From Mycobacterium sp. UM_CSW (lineage in GTDB: Bacteria > Actinomycetota > Actinomycetes > Mycobacteriales > Mycobacteriaceae): 63,816 bases of DNA. The position numbers and the translations under genes were made by a program. This document shows positions 1-10,154 of this stretch, piece by piece. The stretch covers positions 1-63,816 of the forward strand of contig NZ_AUWQ01000053.1 in NCBI RefSeq assembly GCF_000455205.1, given 5' to 3'. Every line of letters starts with the position of its first letter. Within the stretch, counting starts at the first letter, position 1. The notes under the pieces are model-generated. The model made no database searches. It had not been told where the DNA came from and worked only from the letters and a program-made list of their open reading frames with translations.

Positions 1-1
1 C

Positions 2-1381
2 GTCGACCTGGACGGCACCGAGCGGCTGATCACCTTCATCGACACCCCGGGCCACGAGGCGTTCACCGCCATGCGTGCCCGCGGTGCCAAGGCGACCGAC
101 ATCGCGATCCTGGTGGTCGCCGCCGACGACGGCGTGATGCCGCAGACGGTGGAGGCCATCAACCACGCGCAGGCCGCGGACGTGCCGATCGTGGTGGCGG
201 TGAACAAGATCGACAAGGAGGGCGCCGACCCGCAGAAGATCCGCGGGCAGCTCACCGAATTCGGTTTGGTCCCAGAGGAATTCGGCGGTGACACGATGTT
301 CGTGGACATCTCGGCGAAGGTGGGCACCAACATCGAGGCGCTGGAGGAGGCGGTGCTGCTGACCGCGGACGCCGCCCTGGACCTGCGGGCCAACCCCGAC
401 ATGGAGGCGCAGGGCGTGGCGATCGAGGCGCACCTGGACCGCGGCCGCGGGCCGGTCGCCACGGTGCTGGTGCAGCGCGGCACGCTGCGGGTCGGCGACT
501 CGGTGGTGGCCGGCGACGCCTACGGCCGCGTCCGCCGGATGGTCGACGAGCACGGCGAGGACGTCGAGGAGGCGCTGCCGTCGCGGCCGGTGCAGGTCAT
601 CGGGTTCACGTCGGTGCCCGGCGCCGGTGACAACTTCCTGGTCGTCGACGAGGACCGCATCGCGCGGCAGATCGCCGACCGGCGCAGCGCCCGCAAGCGC
701 AACGCCCTGGCGGCCCGCTCGCGCAAGCGGATCAGCCTGGACGATCTGGATGCCGCGCTGAAGGAAACCAGCCAGCTGAACCTGATCCTCAAGGGCGACA
801 ACGCCGGTACGGTCGAGGCGCTGGAGGAGGCCCTGATGGGCATCCAGGTCGACGACGAGGTGGCGCTGCGCGTCATCGACCGCGGCGTCGGCGGCATCAC
901 CGAGACCAACGTCAACCTGGCGTCGGCGTCGGACGCGATCATCATCGGGTTCAACGTGCGTGCCGAGGGCAAGGCGACGGAGCTGGCCAACCGCGAGGGC
1001 GTGGAGATCCGCTACTACTCGGTGATCTACCAGGCGATCGACGAGATCGAGAAGGCCCTGCGCGGCATGCTCAAGCCGATCTACGAGGAGAACCAGCTGG
1101 GCCGCGCCGAGATCCGGGCGATCTTCCGGTCCTCGAAGGTCGGCCTCATCGCCGGCTGCATGATCAGCTCGGGTGTGGTGCGCCGCAACGCGAAGGCCCG
1201 GCTGCTGCGGGACAACATCGTGGTCGCTGACAACCTCACGATCACCTCGCTGCGCCGGGAGAAGGACGACGTGACCGAGGTGCGCGAGGGCTTCGAATGC
1301 GGTATGACGTTGGGCTACAACGACATCAAGGAAGGCGACATCATCGAGTCCTACGAGCTGGTGCAGAAGGAACGCGCCTGA
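2..1381 (+). CDS. infB: Translation initiation factor IF-2, 3' part (5' end outside window)
   Basis: IF-2 is the GTPase that delivers initiator fMet-tRNA to the 30S subunit and promotes subunit joining in the cytoplasm. The window opens inside the G domain: the frame reads the G3 motif DTPGHE, then G4 NKID and G5 SAK, followed by the beta-barrel domain II, domain III and the C-terminal fMet-tRNA-binding domain, ending YELVQKERA. The N-terminal domain and the G1 P-loop lie upstream of the window, so about 459 codons are visible of a protein that is usually 900 or more residues in mycobacteria. rbfA follows after 51 bases, the classical bacterial order. Identity is certain; the start cannot be seen. 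Confidence 0.97.
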   Translation, partial: VDLDGTERLITFIDTPGHEAFTAMRARGAKATDIAILVVAADDGVMPQTVEAINHAQAADVPIVVAVNKIDKEGADPQKIRGQLTEFGLVPEEFGGDTMFVDISAKVGTNIEALEEAVLLTADAALDLRANPDMEAQGVAIEAHLDRGRGPVATVLVQRGTLRVGDSVVAGDAYGRVRRMVDEHGEDVEEALPSRPVQVIGFTSVPGAGDNFLVVDEDRIARQIADRRSARKRNALAARSRKRISLDDLDAALKETSQLNLILKGDNAGTVEALEEALMGIQVDDEVALRVIDRGVGGITETNVNLASASDAIIIGFNVRAEGKATELANREGVEIRYYSVIYQAIDEIEKALRGMLKPIYEENQLGRAEIRAIFRSSKVGLIAGCMISSGVVRRNAKARLLRDNIVVADNLTITSLRREKDDVTEVREGFECGMTLGYNDIKEGDIIESYELVQKERA

Positions 1382-1432
1382 TTGCCACCGCTGACGATGC
1401 AGAACGAAGTGATGAGGAAGAGGCGGTGAATC

Positions 1433-2900
<1,468 letters not shown>

Positions 2901-2907
2901 CCGCGGG

Positions 2908-3483
2908 CTAGAACGCCCAGCTTCCCGCGCGCTGCAGCACGAAACCGTGGTCGCCGCTGGTGGTGTCCAGGCAGGCCACCAGGTTGTCGGCGCCCACGGC
3001 GCACGTCACGTTCAGGTATGACACCTTCTGTCCCGCCGCCAACGGCTTGCCGCCGGATGTCAACGGGGGCGGGTTGCCTTCGCACCCGCTGTAGGTCATG
3101 CGGCTTAGCTCGTAGCCCGGCCCCTTGAAATTCACCGCGCCCACGACGCAGTCACCCGGCTTCGTGTGCCCGCCGCCGGGAAACGGCACGTCGTCCATCC
3201 CGGGCATGTCGCCGCTGCACTTGATGTCCTGTGACGGTTGCGGCGGGGGCGCCGTTCCGCCGTAGAAGTCGCACACCAGCGTCGGCGTGGGCGCAAAGCT
3301 GATCCGGGTCGCGCTGCCCTGGGGCGTGGTGGCGTAGCCGTCCGCGGCGACGGAGGTGAAGCCGTCGAGGTTGGGGAAGCCCGGGGGTGGCACCGCGCCG
3401 GCGTGCGGCGCGGGCGCCGCGATCGCGGCGGCCGCCAGGATCAGGCCGCCGAGGGCACGCAGGGCGTAGCGGCGAGCACGCAT
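2908..3483 (-). CDS. Secreted mycobacterial protein of unknown function
   Basis: The 191-residue product begins with a basic stretch (MRARRYALRA), a hydrophobic helix of about 20 residues and an AGA|VPP-like signal peptidase I site, so it should be exported. The mature part is rich in Pro and Gly and has several cysteines (VCDFYGG, IKCSGD, GDCVVG, SGCEG, VTCAV, ACLD) that could form disulfides outside the membrane. No enzyme motif is visible and no function is assigned. An AGGAGG ribosome site lies just before the ATG, and the gene starts 9 bases after the end of the enoyl-CoA hydratase gene on the same strand, so the two are probably co-transcribed. Confidence 0.8.
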   Translation of the reverse strand: MRARRYALRALGGLILAAAAIAAPAPHAGAVPPPGFPNLDGFTSVAADGYATTPQGSATRISFAPTPTLVCDFYGGTAPPPQPSQDIKCSGDMPGMDDVPFPGGGHTKPGDCVVGAVNFKGPGYELSRMTYSGCEGNPPPLTSGGKPLAAGQKVSYLNVTCAVGADNLVACLDTTSGDHGFVLQRAGSWAF

Positions 3484-3492
3484 CGTTTCCTC

Positions 3493-4239
3493 CTAACGCA
3501 CCTGGGCCCGCCCGCGCTGCAGCACCGCGTCGCGGTTGGCGGCGATGTCGTCGCCGCTGGTGCGGAACTGCCGGGCGGCCGTGGCCTCCAGCCACAGCCC
3601 GGTGCTGGTGTGCGTGTCGTCGATGCGGTGATAGGACGCCAGCAAGGCCCGCACCGCGTTCTGGTTGTTGCCGACGATCGACGCCGCCACCTGGCGGGCG
3701 GTGGGCAGCAGCCGGTCGTGCGGCACCACCTCGGTCACCAGGCCGGCGCGCAGCGCGTCGGCGGCCGACAGGTAGTCCCCGGTCAGGCTCATCCGCCGGG
3801 CCAGGCCGACGCCCACCTTCTGGGGGAGCCGCACGGTCAGTCCCCAGGTCGGCAGCAGGCCCACCCGGGCGTGCGTGTCGGCGAAGCGGGCCTGCTCGGA
3901 GGCGATCAGGACGTCGCAGTACAGGGCCAGCTCCAGCCCGCCGGTGACCGCGGCGCCGTTGATCGCGCCGATCACCGGCTTGGTCAGCGCCGGCCAGCGC
4001 GGCGAGATGTCGGGGAGCGCCGTGTCGCTGCCCAGCTCCTTGAGGTCCAGCCCCGCGCAGAACACCGGGTCGGCGCCGGTGACGATGACGACGTCGACGC
4101 CGTCGTCGGTCTCGGCGTCGGCCAGGGCCCCGAAGAAGCGGTCCCGCAGCGCCGAGGACAGCGCGTTGCGCGCCTCGGGACGGTTGAGGGTCAGGGTGCG
4201 CACCCGCTCGTCGGTCTCGATCAGCAGGACGTCTGTCAT
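3493..4239 (-). CDS. echA16: Enoyl-CoA hydratase/isomerase family protein (EchA16-like)
   Basis: Crotonase-fold proteins hydrate or isomerise enoyl-CoA in fatty-acid or steroid side-chain degradation. The 248-residue product has the family N-terminus (VRTLTLNRPEARNALS), an oxyanion-hole segment (FCAGLDLKEL), a second one (GAINGAAVTGGLELAL), and the usual C-terminal helices. Length and position next to infB-rbfA-nrnA match M. tuberculosis Rv2831. The reading frame is open further upstream, but MTDVLLIE is the family start, and a TACGGT hexamer lies 6 bases before this ATG, pointing to a leaderless transcript. The exact CoA substrate cannot be read from sequence. Confidence 0.88.
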   Translation of the reverse strand: MTDVLLIETDERVRTLTLNRPEARNALSSALRDRFFGALADAETDDGVDVVIVTGADPVFCAGLDLKELGSDTALPDISPRWPALTKPVIGAINGAAVTGGLELALYCDVLIASEQARFADTHARVGLLPTWGLTVRLPQKVGVGLARRMSLTGDYLSAADALRAGLVTEVVPHDRLLPTARQVAASIVGNNQNAVRALLASYHRIDDTHTSTGLWLEATAARQFRTSGDDIAANRDAVLQRGRAQVR

Positions 4240-4245
4240 GTGTTC

Positions 4246-4251
4246 ACCGTA
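4246..4251 (-). promoter_or_regulatory. Candidate leaderless -10 (TACGGT) for echA16
   Basis: On the minus strand TACGGT is followed by 6 bases and then the ATG of the enoyl-CoA hydratase. The TANNNT form and the spacing match the mycobacterial leaderless arrangement, in which transcription starts at the start codon. Confidence 0.5.
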
Positions 4252-4273
4252 GTCAGCCGGGATCGCCCGAATT

Positions 4274-4290
4274 CGCCGAGTCTGCGCTGA
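4274..4290. repeat. Copy of a dispersed 17-bp element (CGCCGAGTCTGCGCTGA)
   Basis: This word lies between the divergent echA16 and DUF2277 genes. Sixteen of its 17 bases recur, in reverse complement, as the right arm of the inverted repeat at 52807-52823. Here the partner arm is degenerate. Function unknown; possibly a remnant of a hairpin element. Confidence 0.5.
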
Positions 4291-4366
4291 GAGCGTCGCT
4301 GCGCCGAAAATACTCGATCTGACCGCAGTCTCGATGCGCTGAACGCAGGCTCGCGGCTGGCGCATT

Positions 4367-4372
4367 TATCGT
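4367..4372 (+). promoter_or_regulatory. Candidate leaderless -10 (TATCGT) for the DUF2277 gene
   Basis: TATCGT ends 7 bases before the ATG at 4380 and no ribosome-binding site is visible, the arrangement of a leaderless mRNA. Confidence 0.5.
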
Positions 4373-4379
4373 TGAGACC

Positions 4380-4649
4380 ATGTGCCGGAACATCACCGAA
4401 CTGCGGGGCCTGCAGCCCGAGGCCACCCCGGAGGAAGTCGCGGCGGCGGCGCGCCAGTATGTGCGCAAGGTCAGCGGCATCACCCGCCCCTCGGCCGCCA
4501 ATGTCGACGCGTTCGAGGCCGCGGTCGCCGAGGTCACCGAGACGACGGCGCGATTGCTGGCGGCTCTGCCGCCGCGGCGCCAGCCACCGAAGACCGTGCC
4601 GCCGTTGCGCCGCCCGGAGGTGCGGGCCCGCCTCGCCAACGCGAAATGA
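4380..4649 (+). CDS. DUF2277 family small protein
   Basis: The 89-residue product has the DUF2277 signature: MCRNIT at the start, LRGLQPEATPEE, and ARQYVRKVSG near residue 28, followed by a helical segment and a Pro/Arg-rich tail ending RPEVRARLANAK. The function of the family is not known; it is a small cytoplasmic protein with conserved Cys2 and Arg residues. Its stop codon overlaps the next start in an ATGA junction, so it is translated together with the DUF1802 protein. The start is fixed by the family N-terminus and the -10 just upstream. Confidence 0.88.
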   Translation: MCRNITELRGLQPEATPEEVAAAARQYVRKVSGITRPSAANVDAFEAAVAEVTETTARLLAALPPRRQPPKTVPPLRRPEVRARLANAK

Positions 4650-5194
4650 CACCCGCGCTCAAGGAGTGGAGCGCCGTCGTGCACGCGCTGCTCGACGGCC
4701 GCCAGCGGGTGCTGCTGCGCAAGGGCGGCATCGGCGAAAAGCGGTTCGAGCTCGCGGCCCGGGAGTTCTTGCTGTTCCCGACCGTCGCCCACAGCCACGC
4801 CCAGCGCGTCCGGCCCGAGCACCGCGACCTGCTCGACGCCGGGGCCGCCGACAGCACCGACGACCACCTGGTGCTGCGCGCAGCAGCGAAAGTCGTTGCG
4901 GCGCAAGAGGTCAACCGGCCGGATGGCCTGCCGGCGATCGAGGACCTGCACATCTGGACCGCCGAGTCGGTGCGCGAGGATCGGCTGGACTTCCGCCCCA
5001 AGCACAAGCTGGCGGTGCTGGTGGTGTCGGTGATCCCGTTGGCCGAGCCGGTGCGGATCCCGCGGGCCCCCGAGTACGGCGGCTGCACCAGTTGGACGCA
5101 GCTGCCGCTGGCCGACGTTCGCTTTGCCGCGCCGGTGCACGACGAGGCCGCGCTACGCCGGGTGGCGCTGCGGGTCCGCGACGCGGTCGGCTAG
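4646..5194 (+). CDS. DUF1802 family protein
   Basis: The 182-residue product matches the DUF1802 pattern: an N-terminal KEWSAVVHALLDGRQ, a LLRKGGIGE stretch, an EFLLFPTVAHS segment and a C-terminal HEPA-like half containing PKHKLAVLVV. Members are uncharacterised and often sit near nucleic-acid or stress genes. The ATG overlaps the DUF2277 stop by four bases. Its last 42 bases overlap the 3' end of the convergent hydrolase gene. No catalytic residues can be assigned. Confidence 0.85.
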   Translation: MTPALKEWSAVVHALLDGRQRVLLRKGGIGEKRFELAAREFLLFPTVAHSHAQRVRPEHRDLLDAGAADSTDDHLVLRAAAKVVAAQEVNRPDGLPAIEDLHIWTAESVREDRLDFRPKHKLAVLVVSVIPLAEPVRIPRAPEYGGCTSWTQLPLADVRFAAPVHDEAALRRVALRVRDAVG

Positions 5195-6880
5195 CGGATC
5201 GGCGGGGCCCTCGGGAAGTAGCAGCCGGGAAAGCCCGTAGTGCACAAAGTGCGTGGCCGGTGTGGCCTGCCCGGCCGTCAACAACGGTTCGGCGGAGCCA
5301 AGGTTGCGCGCGAAGCGTGGAAACCAGCTGCCCGCGATCAGGACGCGGATGCGTGAGCCGGCGCGGAAGCGGTGGGCGATCCCGTCGAGCTCCACCCGCA
5401 CGATCTCGGTCCCGGCGGCGGCGTCGGCGGCGCCCAATCGCCGGTAGCCGTCGCTGACATTGCGGGAGCGGCCCTTGGCGTCCACCTCGCTGACCCGAAC
5501 GAACAGATCGACGTGGGGGTTGTCGGAGCTGTGCGCCAGCTCGACCACGGGGGTCCCGTACACGTAGAGGTCGTGGGTGAGCGTGAGGCTGGTGAACGCC
5601 AGGACGTCGTCGCGCGAGGCGAGGCGGGTGTCGTCGCGGTAGCCCCCGTTCGTGGACAGCAGCGGGCCGCCGGTGGTGGGCGTCGGGTCGGCTGGGTCGG
5701 AGCGAAATGTGGCCGGGGCCAACCCATCCGGGGTCGGCGCGGTCTCGCCCAGGTGCCCGCCGGGGCGCAGGTGCAACGCCCGTTCGGTGGTGGCAGGCGG
5801 CCAGTCGGGCAGGTGGCGCCAGGCTTGGCCCTTGTCCGCGCCGGTGACGTACACGTGCACGCTGCTCGGCCGGCGCTGGGGCTCGCCGCGCAGGTGGGCG
5901 TCCAGCCAGTCCAGCGTCTCGCGCGCGCTGATCGGGAGCGCCTTGCCGAGCAACTGGGTGTGCGTCCACGGGCCGATGGTGAGCGCGACCTCGACACCGC
6001 GGCCGCGCAGCTGGGCATACTGCTGCAGCGTCTGCCGGATGAAGATGTCCTGCCAGCCGCCGATGAGCAGCACCGGCACCCGCGCCCGGTCCAGCGCGTC
6101 GGTGAACCGCCGGGCGTCCCAGAACACGTCGTCCCGCTCGTGGTGTTCGATCCACGATTCGAACCACGGCGCGCCCTCGCCGAGCATCGCCCGGGCGGCG
6201 GTGCCCAGGGGCAGCGCACCCGCCGCCTCGGCCACCTTGCGCCGGGCCTGCAGCTGGCGCAGCGCCATCTTGATTCCTCGCGGGTCCTCCTGGTGAGCGA
6301 CCAGATCGCTCCAGCCCAGGAAGTCGTTGACGGCGAACGAGCCGGTGCCCCACACCGAGGCGTTGAAATCGTGTGGGCCCGCGGTGATCACGGCCGCGGC
6401 CAGCTCCGGTGGCGGGTCTTGCAGCAGCGCCCACTGGGTGAAGCCCAGGTAGGACACCCCGACGGTGCCGAATCGGCCGGTGAACCAGGGCTGCTCGCGC
6501 AGCCAGACGACCGTGTCGGCGCCGTCGGCGGCCTCGTTGACCATCGGATCGAAATCCCCGCCCGACCCGTATGTCCCGCGCACGCTCTGCAGCACGACGT
6601 GGTAGCCGCGGGCGGCGTGCACCCGGGCATAGGCGTGCGAAAACGGAAACCCTCGCCCATAGGGTCCGCGGACGAGCAGGGTGCCCGCGGGGCTGGAGGT
6701 GACCGGCGCGTAGTGGTCGGCCGCCAGCGTGACCCCGTCGCGCATCGGCACGTCGACGCGCTTCACGGTGTACTCGGTGGTGGCCCGGGGCAGGCCCAAC
6801 AGCCGGCCGAGCGCGGCGTCGCCGACCCGTCCCAGCGTGCGCGGGTTGGGCTGAGCGGGGCGAGTCGAGGTGGTGCTCAC
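5153..6880 (-). CDS. CocE/NonD-family hydrolase (X-Pro dipeptidyl-peptidase S15 fold)
   Basis: A serine hydrolase of the CocE group, acting on esters or acyl-peptides; the natural substrate is unknown. After VDVPMRDGVTLAADHY comes LLVRGPYGRG, SVRGTYGSGG, and the nucleophile elbow GVSYLGFTQ, in which Ser is the catalytic residue. The second half carries the acid/His region (IGGWQDIF, GPWTH) and the C-terminal jelly-roll typical of S15/CocE. Length is about 575 residues. GTG at 6880 is preferred because TAGTGT ends 7 bases before it; a GTG three codons upstream (6889) overlaps that hexamer. It corresponds to Rv2800 of M. tuberculosis from memory. The 3' end overlaps the DUF1802 gene by 42 bases. 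Confidence 0.88.
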   Translation of the reverse strand: MSTTSTRPAQPNPRTLGRVGDAALGRLLGLPRATTEYTVKRVDVPMRDGVTLAADHYAPVTSSPAGTLLVRGPYGRGFPFSHAYARVHAARGYHVVLQSVRGTYGSGGDFDPMVNEAADGADTVVWLREQPWFTGRFGTVGVSYLGFTQWALLQDPPPELAAAVITAGPHDFNASVWGTGSFAVNDFLGWSDLVAHQEDPRGIKMALRQLQARRKVAEAAGALPLGTAARAMLGEGAPWFESWIEHHERDDVFWDARRFTDALDRARVPVLLIGGWQDIFIRQTLQQYAQLRGRGVEVALTIGPWTHTQLLGKALPISARETLDWLDAHLRGEPQRRPSSVHVYVTGADKGQAWRHLPDWPPATTERALHLRPGGHLGETAPTPDGLAPATFRSDPADPTPTTGGPLLSTNGGYRDDTRLASRDDVLAFTSLTLTHDLYVYGTPVVELAHSSDNPHVDLFVRVSEVDAKGRSRNVSDGYRRLGAADAAAGTEIVRVELDGIAHRFRAGSRIRVLIAGSWFPRFARNLGSAEPLLTAGQATPATHFVHYGLSRLLLPEGPADPLADRVADPQRHPA

Positions 6881-6887
6881 CGACCCC

Positions 6888-6893
6888 ACACTA
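6888..6893 (-). promoter_or_regulatory. Candidate leaderless -10 (TAGTGT) for the CocE-type hydrolase
   Basis: On the minus strand TAGTGT is followed by 7 bases and GTG AGC. This spacing selects the internal GTG at 6880 over the GTG at 6889. Confidence 0.45.
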
Positions 6894-6922
6894 GGTTTTT
6901 CCCCCGACGCCGGGCGGCTTTA

Positions 6923-7504
6923 TCAGAACTTGTAGTAGGGCGCGAGGTCGTTGGCGCGCTGCAGATTGGTGGACATGCAGTCCACCTCCGGGTTGGAGTA
7001 GACGGCCGAGTAGTACAGCGCCTGCTGCAGGACCCCGTAGCTGGTCTTGAACGCGACCATGCAGGAGAAGAACCAGAAGCTGTTGTGGTAGGTCGGCTTC
7101 ATCACCCAGTACTGCGCCGCGCGGTGCCCCGCAATCGTGGTCTCGATCGCGTCGGCGGGCAGCGATTGCTCGTAGGTGCGCCAGATGATGGGCTCGACGG
7201 CCAGCTGGTAGTTGCCCGCGTCGAAGTGGCAGCGCAGCCCGTCCTCGTGTTCGGGTGGCGTGAATCCCAACCCGAGCCGCTGCACGACGTCGAACGGGAT
7301 GTCCTCGCAGGCGTCGAAGGGACGCGGGTCGGTGGTGGCCACGATGGGACTCTTCATGGTGGTCTCCATCGGTTCGGCCGTCGACCGCAGCTCGACCGGA
7401 CCACCGCCGTTCGGGCCCGGCGGGGCGCTTTGCCAACCCGCGACCAGCGCCGTGGCCAGCGCACCCAGCGCCGAAACCAGCCGCAGCTTGGCGATCACCG
7501 ACAT
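6923..7504 (-). CDS. Exported DUF3558-like protein
   Basis: The 193-residue product has a short basic N-terminus and a hydrophobic segment (LVSALGALATALVAG), so it is exported or membrane-anchored; no lipobox cysteine is visible in that segment. The mature part contains FDACEDIPFDVVQRLGLG, which resembles the DUF3558 opening, and cysteines near DGLRCHF, FFSCMV and DCMST that may pair outside the cell. It resembles M. tuberculosis Rv2799 in place and length. A GGGAGGG ribosome site and a TACACT hexamer at 7526-7531 precede it on the minus strand. Function unknown. Confidence 0.75.
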   Translation of the reverse strand: MSVIAKLRLVSALGALATALVAGWQSAPPGPNGGGPVELRSTAEPMETTMKSPIVATTDPRPFDACEDIPFDVVQRLGLGFTPPEHEDGLRCHFDAGNYQLAVEPIIWRTYEQSLPADAIETTIAGHRAAQYWVMKPTYHNSFWFFSCMVAFKTSYGVLQQALYYSAVYSNPEVDCMSTNLQRANDLAPYYKF

Positions 7505-7525
7505 GTCCTACCCTCCCTTGCCGGG

Positions 7526-7531
7526 AGTGTA
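7526..7531 (-). promoter_or_regulatory. Candidate -10 (TACACT) for the DUF3558-like gene
   Basis: TACACT on the minus strand would start a transcript with a leader of about 14 bases that includes the GGGAGGG ribosome site at the ATG of the exported protein. Confidence 0.4.
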
Positions 7532-7612
7532 GAGCCCCCGCAGTGAAAAGAGAACACGTTCTAATCCCGCGGGCAAGGGCCTGGCGGAAACCGGCTCATC
7601 GCCGCGGGTCGT

Positions 7613-7618
7613 TAGGCT
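7613..7618 (+). promoter_or_regulatory. Candidate leaderless -10 (TAGGCT) for the phosphoesterase-pptT-truB operon
   Basis: TAGGCT ends 8 bases before GTG at 7627. There is no Shine-Dalgarno sequence. The site supports GTG 7627 as the start although the frame is open to 7543. Confidence 0.5.
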
Positions 7619-7626
7619 GGTTAGTC

Positions 7627-8592
7627 GTGGCGAGCCGGGAATCGAGTAATGGTGCGCAGCCGACGCTGTGGGCGGTTTCCGACCTGCACACCGGTCACCT
7701 GGGCAACAAGCCGGTCACCGAATCGCTGTACCCGTCGTCGCCGGACGACTGGCTGATCGTCGCCGGCGACGTCGCCGAACGCACCGACGACATCCGCTGG
7801 GCGCTTGACGTGCTGCGGCGCCGGTTCGCCAAGGTGATCTGGGTGCCCGGCAACCACGAGCTGTGGACCACCACCCGCGATCCCGTGCAGATCTTCGGCA
7901 AGGCACGCTACGACTACCTGGTCAACATGTGCGACGAGATGGGCGTGGTCACGCCCGAGCATCCGTTTCCGGTTTGGACCGAGCGCGGCGGCCCGGCCAC
8001 GATCGTGCCGATGTTCCTGCTCTACGACTACACCTTCTTGCCCGAGGGGGCGACGAGCAAAGCCGAGGGCCTGGCGATCGCGCGGCAGCGCAACGTGGTG
8101 GCCACCGACGAGTTCCTGCTCTCGTCCGAGCCGTACGCCACCCGGGAGGCCTGGTGTCGCGAGCGACTGGCCGCCACCCGCGCCCGCCTCGAACAGCTGG
8201 ACTGGATGACACCGACCGTGCTGGTGAACCACTTCCCATTGGTGCGCGACCCCTGCGACGCGTTGTTCTACCCGGAGTTCTCGCTGTGGTGCGGCACCAC
8301 CAAGACCGCCGACTGGCACACCCGCTACAACGCGATCTGTTCGGTGTACGGGCACCTGCACATTCCGCGCACCACCTGGTACGACGACGTGCGCTTCGAG
8401 GAGGTGTCGGTGGGTTACCCGCGGGAGTGGCGCCGCCGCAAGCCGTACAGCTGGCTGCGCCAGGTGCTGCCGGATCCCCAGTACGCGCCGGGCTACCTCA
8501 ACGACTTCGGCGGCCACTTCGTGATCACCCCCGAGATGCGCCGTCAGGCCCAGCAATTCCGGGAACGAGTGCGGCAGCGGCAGTCTCGATGA
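7627..8592 (+). CDS. Calcineurin-like metallophosphoesterase
   Basis: A predicted two-metal phosphoesterase of about 321 residues. The metal motifs are in order: SDLHTGHLG (D-x-H), VAGDVAE (GD), PGNHELW (GNH[E/D]), NHFPL, and YGHLHIP (GHxH). Position and length match M. tuberculosis Rv2795c, which lies directly upstream of pptT; work in mycobacteria, recalled from memory, describes it as a phosphopantetheinyl hydrolase that opposes PptT by removing the cofactor from acyl carrier protein. The stop overlaps the pptT ATG (ATGA), so the opposing pair is co-translated. The start is GTG 7627, fixed by the -10 and by family length. Confidence 0.88.
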   Translation: MASRESSNGAQPTLWAVSDLHTGHLGNKPVTESLYPSSPDDWLIVAGDVAERTDDIRWALDVLRRRFAKVIWVPGNHELWTTTRDPVQIFGKARYDYLVNMCDEMGVVTPEHPFPVWTERGGPATIVPMFLLYDYTFLPEGATSKAEGLAIARQRNVVATDEFLLSSEPYATREAWCRERLAATRARLEQLDWMTPTVLVNHFPLVRDPCDALFYPEFSLWCGTTKTADWHTRYNAICSVYGHLHIPRTTWYDDVRFEEVSVGYPREWRRRKPYSWLRQVLPDPQYAPGYLNDFGGHFVITPEMRRQAQQFRERVRQRQSR

Positions 8593-9272
8593 CGGCCCGC
8601 ACGCTGGTGTCGGCGGTCTTGCCCGACACCGCATCGCAGGATCTCGCGTACGCGGAGGTGTATTCCGACCCGCCGGGCCTGACCCCGTTGCCCGAAGAGG
8701 AGCCGCTGATCGCCAAGTCGGTCGCCAAGCGGCGCAACGAGTTCATCACCGTGCGGCACTGCGCCCGCATCGCGATGCGCGAGCTCGGCGTGCCGCCGGT
8801 GCCGATCCTCAAGGGCGAGAAGGGCCAACCCTGCTGGCCCGACGGTGTGGTGGGCAGCCTCACCCACTGCACGGGCTACCGCGGCGCGGTGGTGGGGCGC
8901 GCGGGCGCGGTGCGCTCGGTGGGCATCGACGCCGAACCGCACGACGTGCTGCCCGACGGCGTCCTGGGCGCGATCGCCCTCGACGACGAACGCCAGGAGA
9001 TCGCCGCGTTGCCCGCCGGCCTGCACTGGGATCGGATCCTGTTCTGCGCCAAGGAAGCAACCTACAAGGCGTGGTTCCCGCTGACCGAGCGCTGGCTGGG
9101 TTTCGAGGACGCCCACATCGTGTTCGACCCTGATTCACGCGGGGGCGGCACCGGGACGTTCGTCTCCAAGATCCTGATCGACGGCGCCGCGCTGTCGGGT
9201 CCGCCGCTGACCGCGCTGCGAGGCCGCTGGTCGGTCGAGCGGGGACTGGTGCTCACCGGCATCGTCCTATGA
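8589..9272 (+). CDS. pptT: 4'-phosphopantetheinyl transferase PptT
   Basis: PptT moves the phosphopantetheine arm of CoA to serine on carrier proteins of mycolic-acid, polyketide and siderophore synthases and is essential in M. tuberculosis. The 227-residue product is exactly the length of the orthologue Rv2794c. It has the Sfp-type motifs GSLTHC near residue 89, VGIDAE at 111-116 (the magnesium-binding Asp and Glu) and [10 protein letters not shown] near 153. It overlaps the upstream phosphoesterase and the downstream truB by four bases each, so the three form one operon. Confidence 0.95.
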   Translation: MTARTLVSAVLPDTASQDLAYAEVYSDPPGLTPLPEEEPLIAKSVAKRRNEFITVRHCARIAMRELGVPPVPILKGEKGQPCWPDGVVGSLTHCTGYRGAVVGRAGAVRSVGIDAEPHDVLPDGVLGAIALDDERQEIAALPAGLHWDRILFCAKEATYKAWFPLTERWLGFEDAHIVFDPDSRGGGTGTFVSKILIDGAALSGPPLTALRGRWSVERGLVLTGIVL

Positions 9273-10150
9273 CCGGACCGGGCATAGTCGTGGTCGACAA
9301 GCCGGCCGGCATGACCAGTCACGACGTCGTGGGTCGCTGCCGCCGCATCTTTGCCACCCGCCGGGTGGGGCACGCGGGGACGCTGGACCCGATGGCCACC
9401 GGCGTGCTGGTGATCGGCGTCGAGCGGGCCACCAAGATCCTCGGCCTGCTCACCGGGGCGTCGAAGTCGTACGCCGCCACCATCCGGTTGGGTCAGACCA
9501 CCTCCACCGAGGACGCCGAAGGCGAAGTGCTGCAATCGGTTTCGGCCGCACACGTGACCGATGAGGAGATCGCCGCCGCAGTCGCCGGGCTGCGCGGGGA
9601 CATCGAGCAGGTCCCGTCGGCCGTCAGCGCGATCAAGGTGGAGGGCCGCCGCGCCTATCGGCTGGTCCGCGAGGGCCAAATGGTCGAGCTGGCGGCTCGG
9701 CCGGTGCGCATCGACCGGTTTGAGGTGTTGCGCGTCCAGCGCCACGACGAGGACGTCGACGTCGACGTCGAGGTCGACTGCTCGTCCGGGACCTACATCC
9801 GCGCGCTGGCCCGCGATCTGGGCGCCGCGCTGGGCGTGGGCGGGCACCTGACGGCGTTGCGGCGCACCCGCGTCGGGCGCTTCTCGCTGGACCAGGCGCA
9901 CACTCTCGACGATCTCGCCGAGGCGCCGCGGCTGACCTTGACCTTGGATGACGCGTGCTTGCTGATGTTTCCGCGCCGCGACCTGTCCGCCGGGGAGGCC
10001 CTAGCGGCGGGCAACGGCAGGGCCCTGGCGCCGGCCGGCATCGACGGCGTCTACGCCGCCACAGACGCGGACGGCCGAGTGATCGCGCTGCTGCGCGACG
10101 AGGGGCCGCGGACCAGGTCCGTCGTGGTGCTCCGCCCGGCCACGCTCTGA
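9269..10150 (+). CDS. truB: tRNA pseudouridine(55) synthase
   Basis: TruB makes the universal pseudouridine 55 in the T-loop of tRNA. The 293-residue product carries [11 protein letters not shown], then the catalytic motif [12 protein letters not shown] with the nucleophilic Asp near residue 40, a TSTEDAEG segment, and the [15 protein letters not shown] motif, followed by the C-terminal PUA-like domain. The ATG overlaps the pptT stop. Gene order pptT-truB is conserved in mycobacteria. It converges with the SHOCT-domain gene, with only 4 bases between them. Confidence 0.95.
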   Translation: MTGPGIVVVDKPAGMTSHDVVGRCRRIFATRRVGHAGTLDPMATGVLVIGVERATKILGLLTGASKSYAATIRLGQTTSTEDAEGEVLQSVSAAHVTDEEIAAAVAGLRGDIEQVPSAVSAIKVEGRRAYRLVREGQMVELAARPVRIDRFEVLRVQRHDEDVDVDVEVDCSSGTYIRALARDLGAALGVGGHLTALRRTRVGRFSLDQAHTLDDLAEAPRLTLTLDDACLLMFPRRDLSAGEALAAGNGRALAPAGIDGVYAATDADGRVIALLRDEGPRTRSVVVLRPATL

Positions 10151-10154
10151 CCCG

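Noticed and set aside
5372-7546. A 724-codon plus-strand open frame opposite the CocE-type hydrolase
   Set aside because: No motifs and low-complexity composition; the hydrolase on the other strand has intact catalytic motifs.
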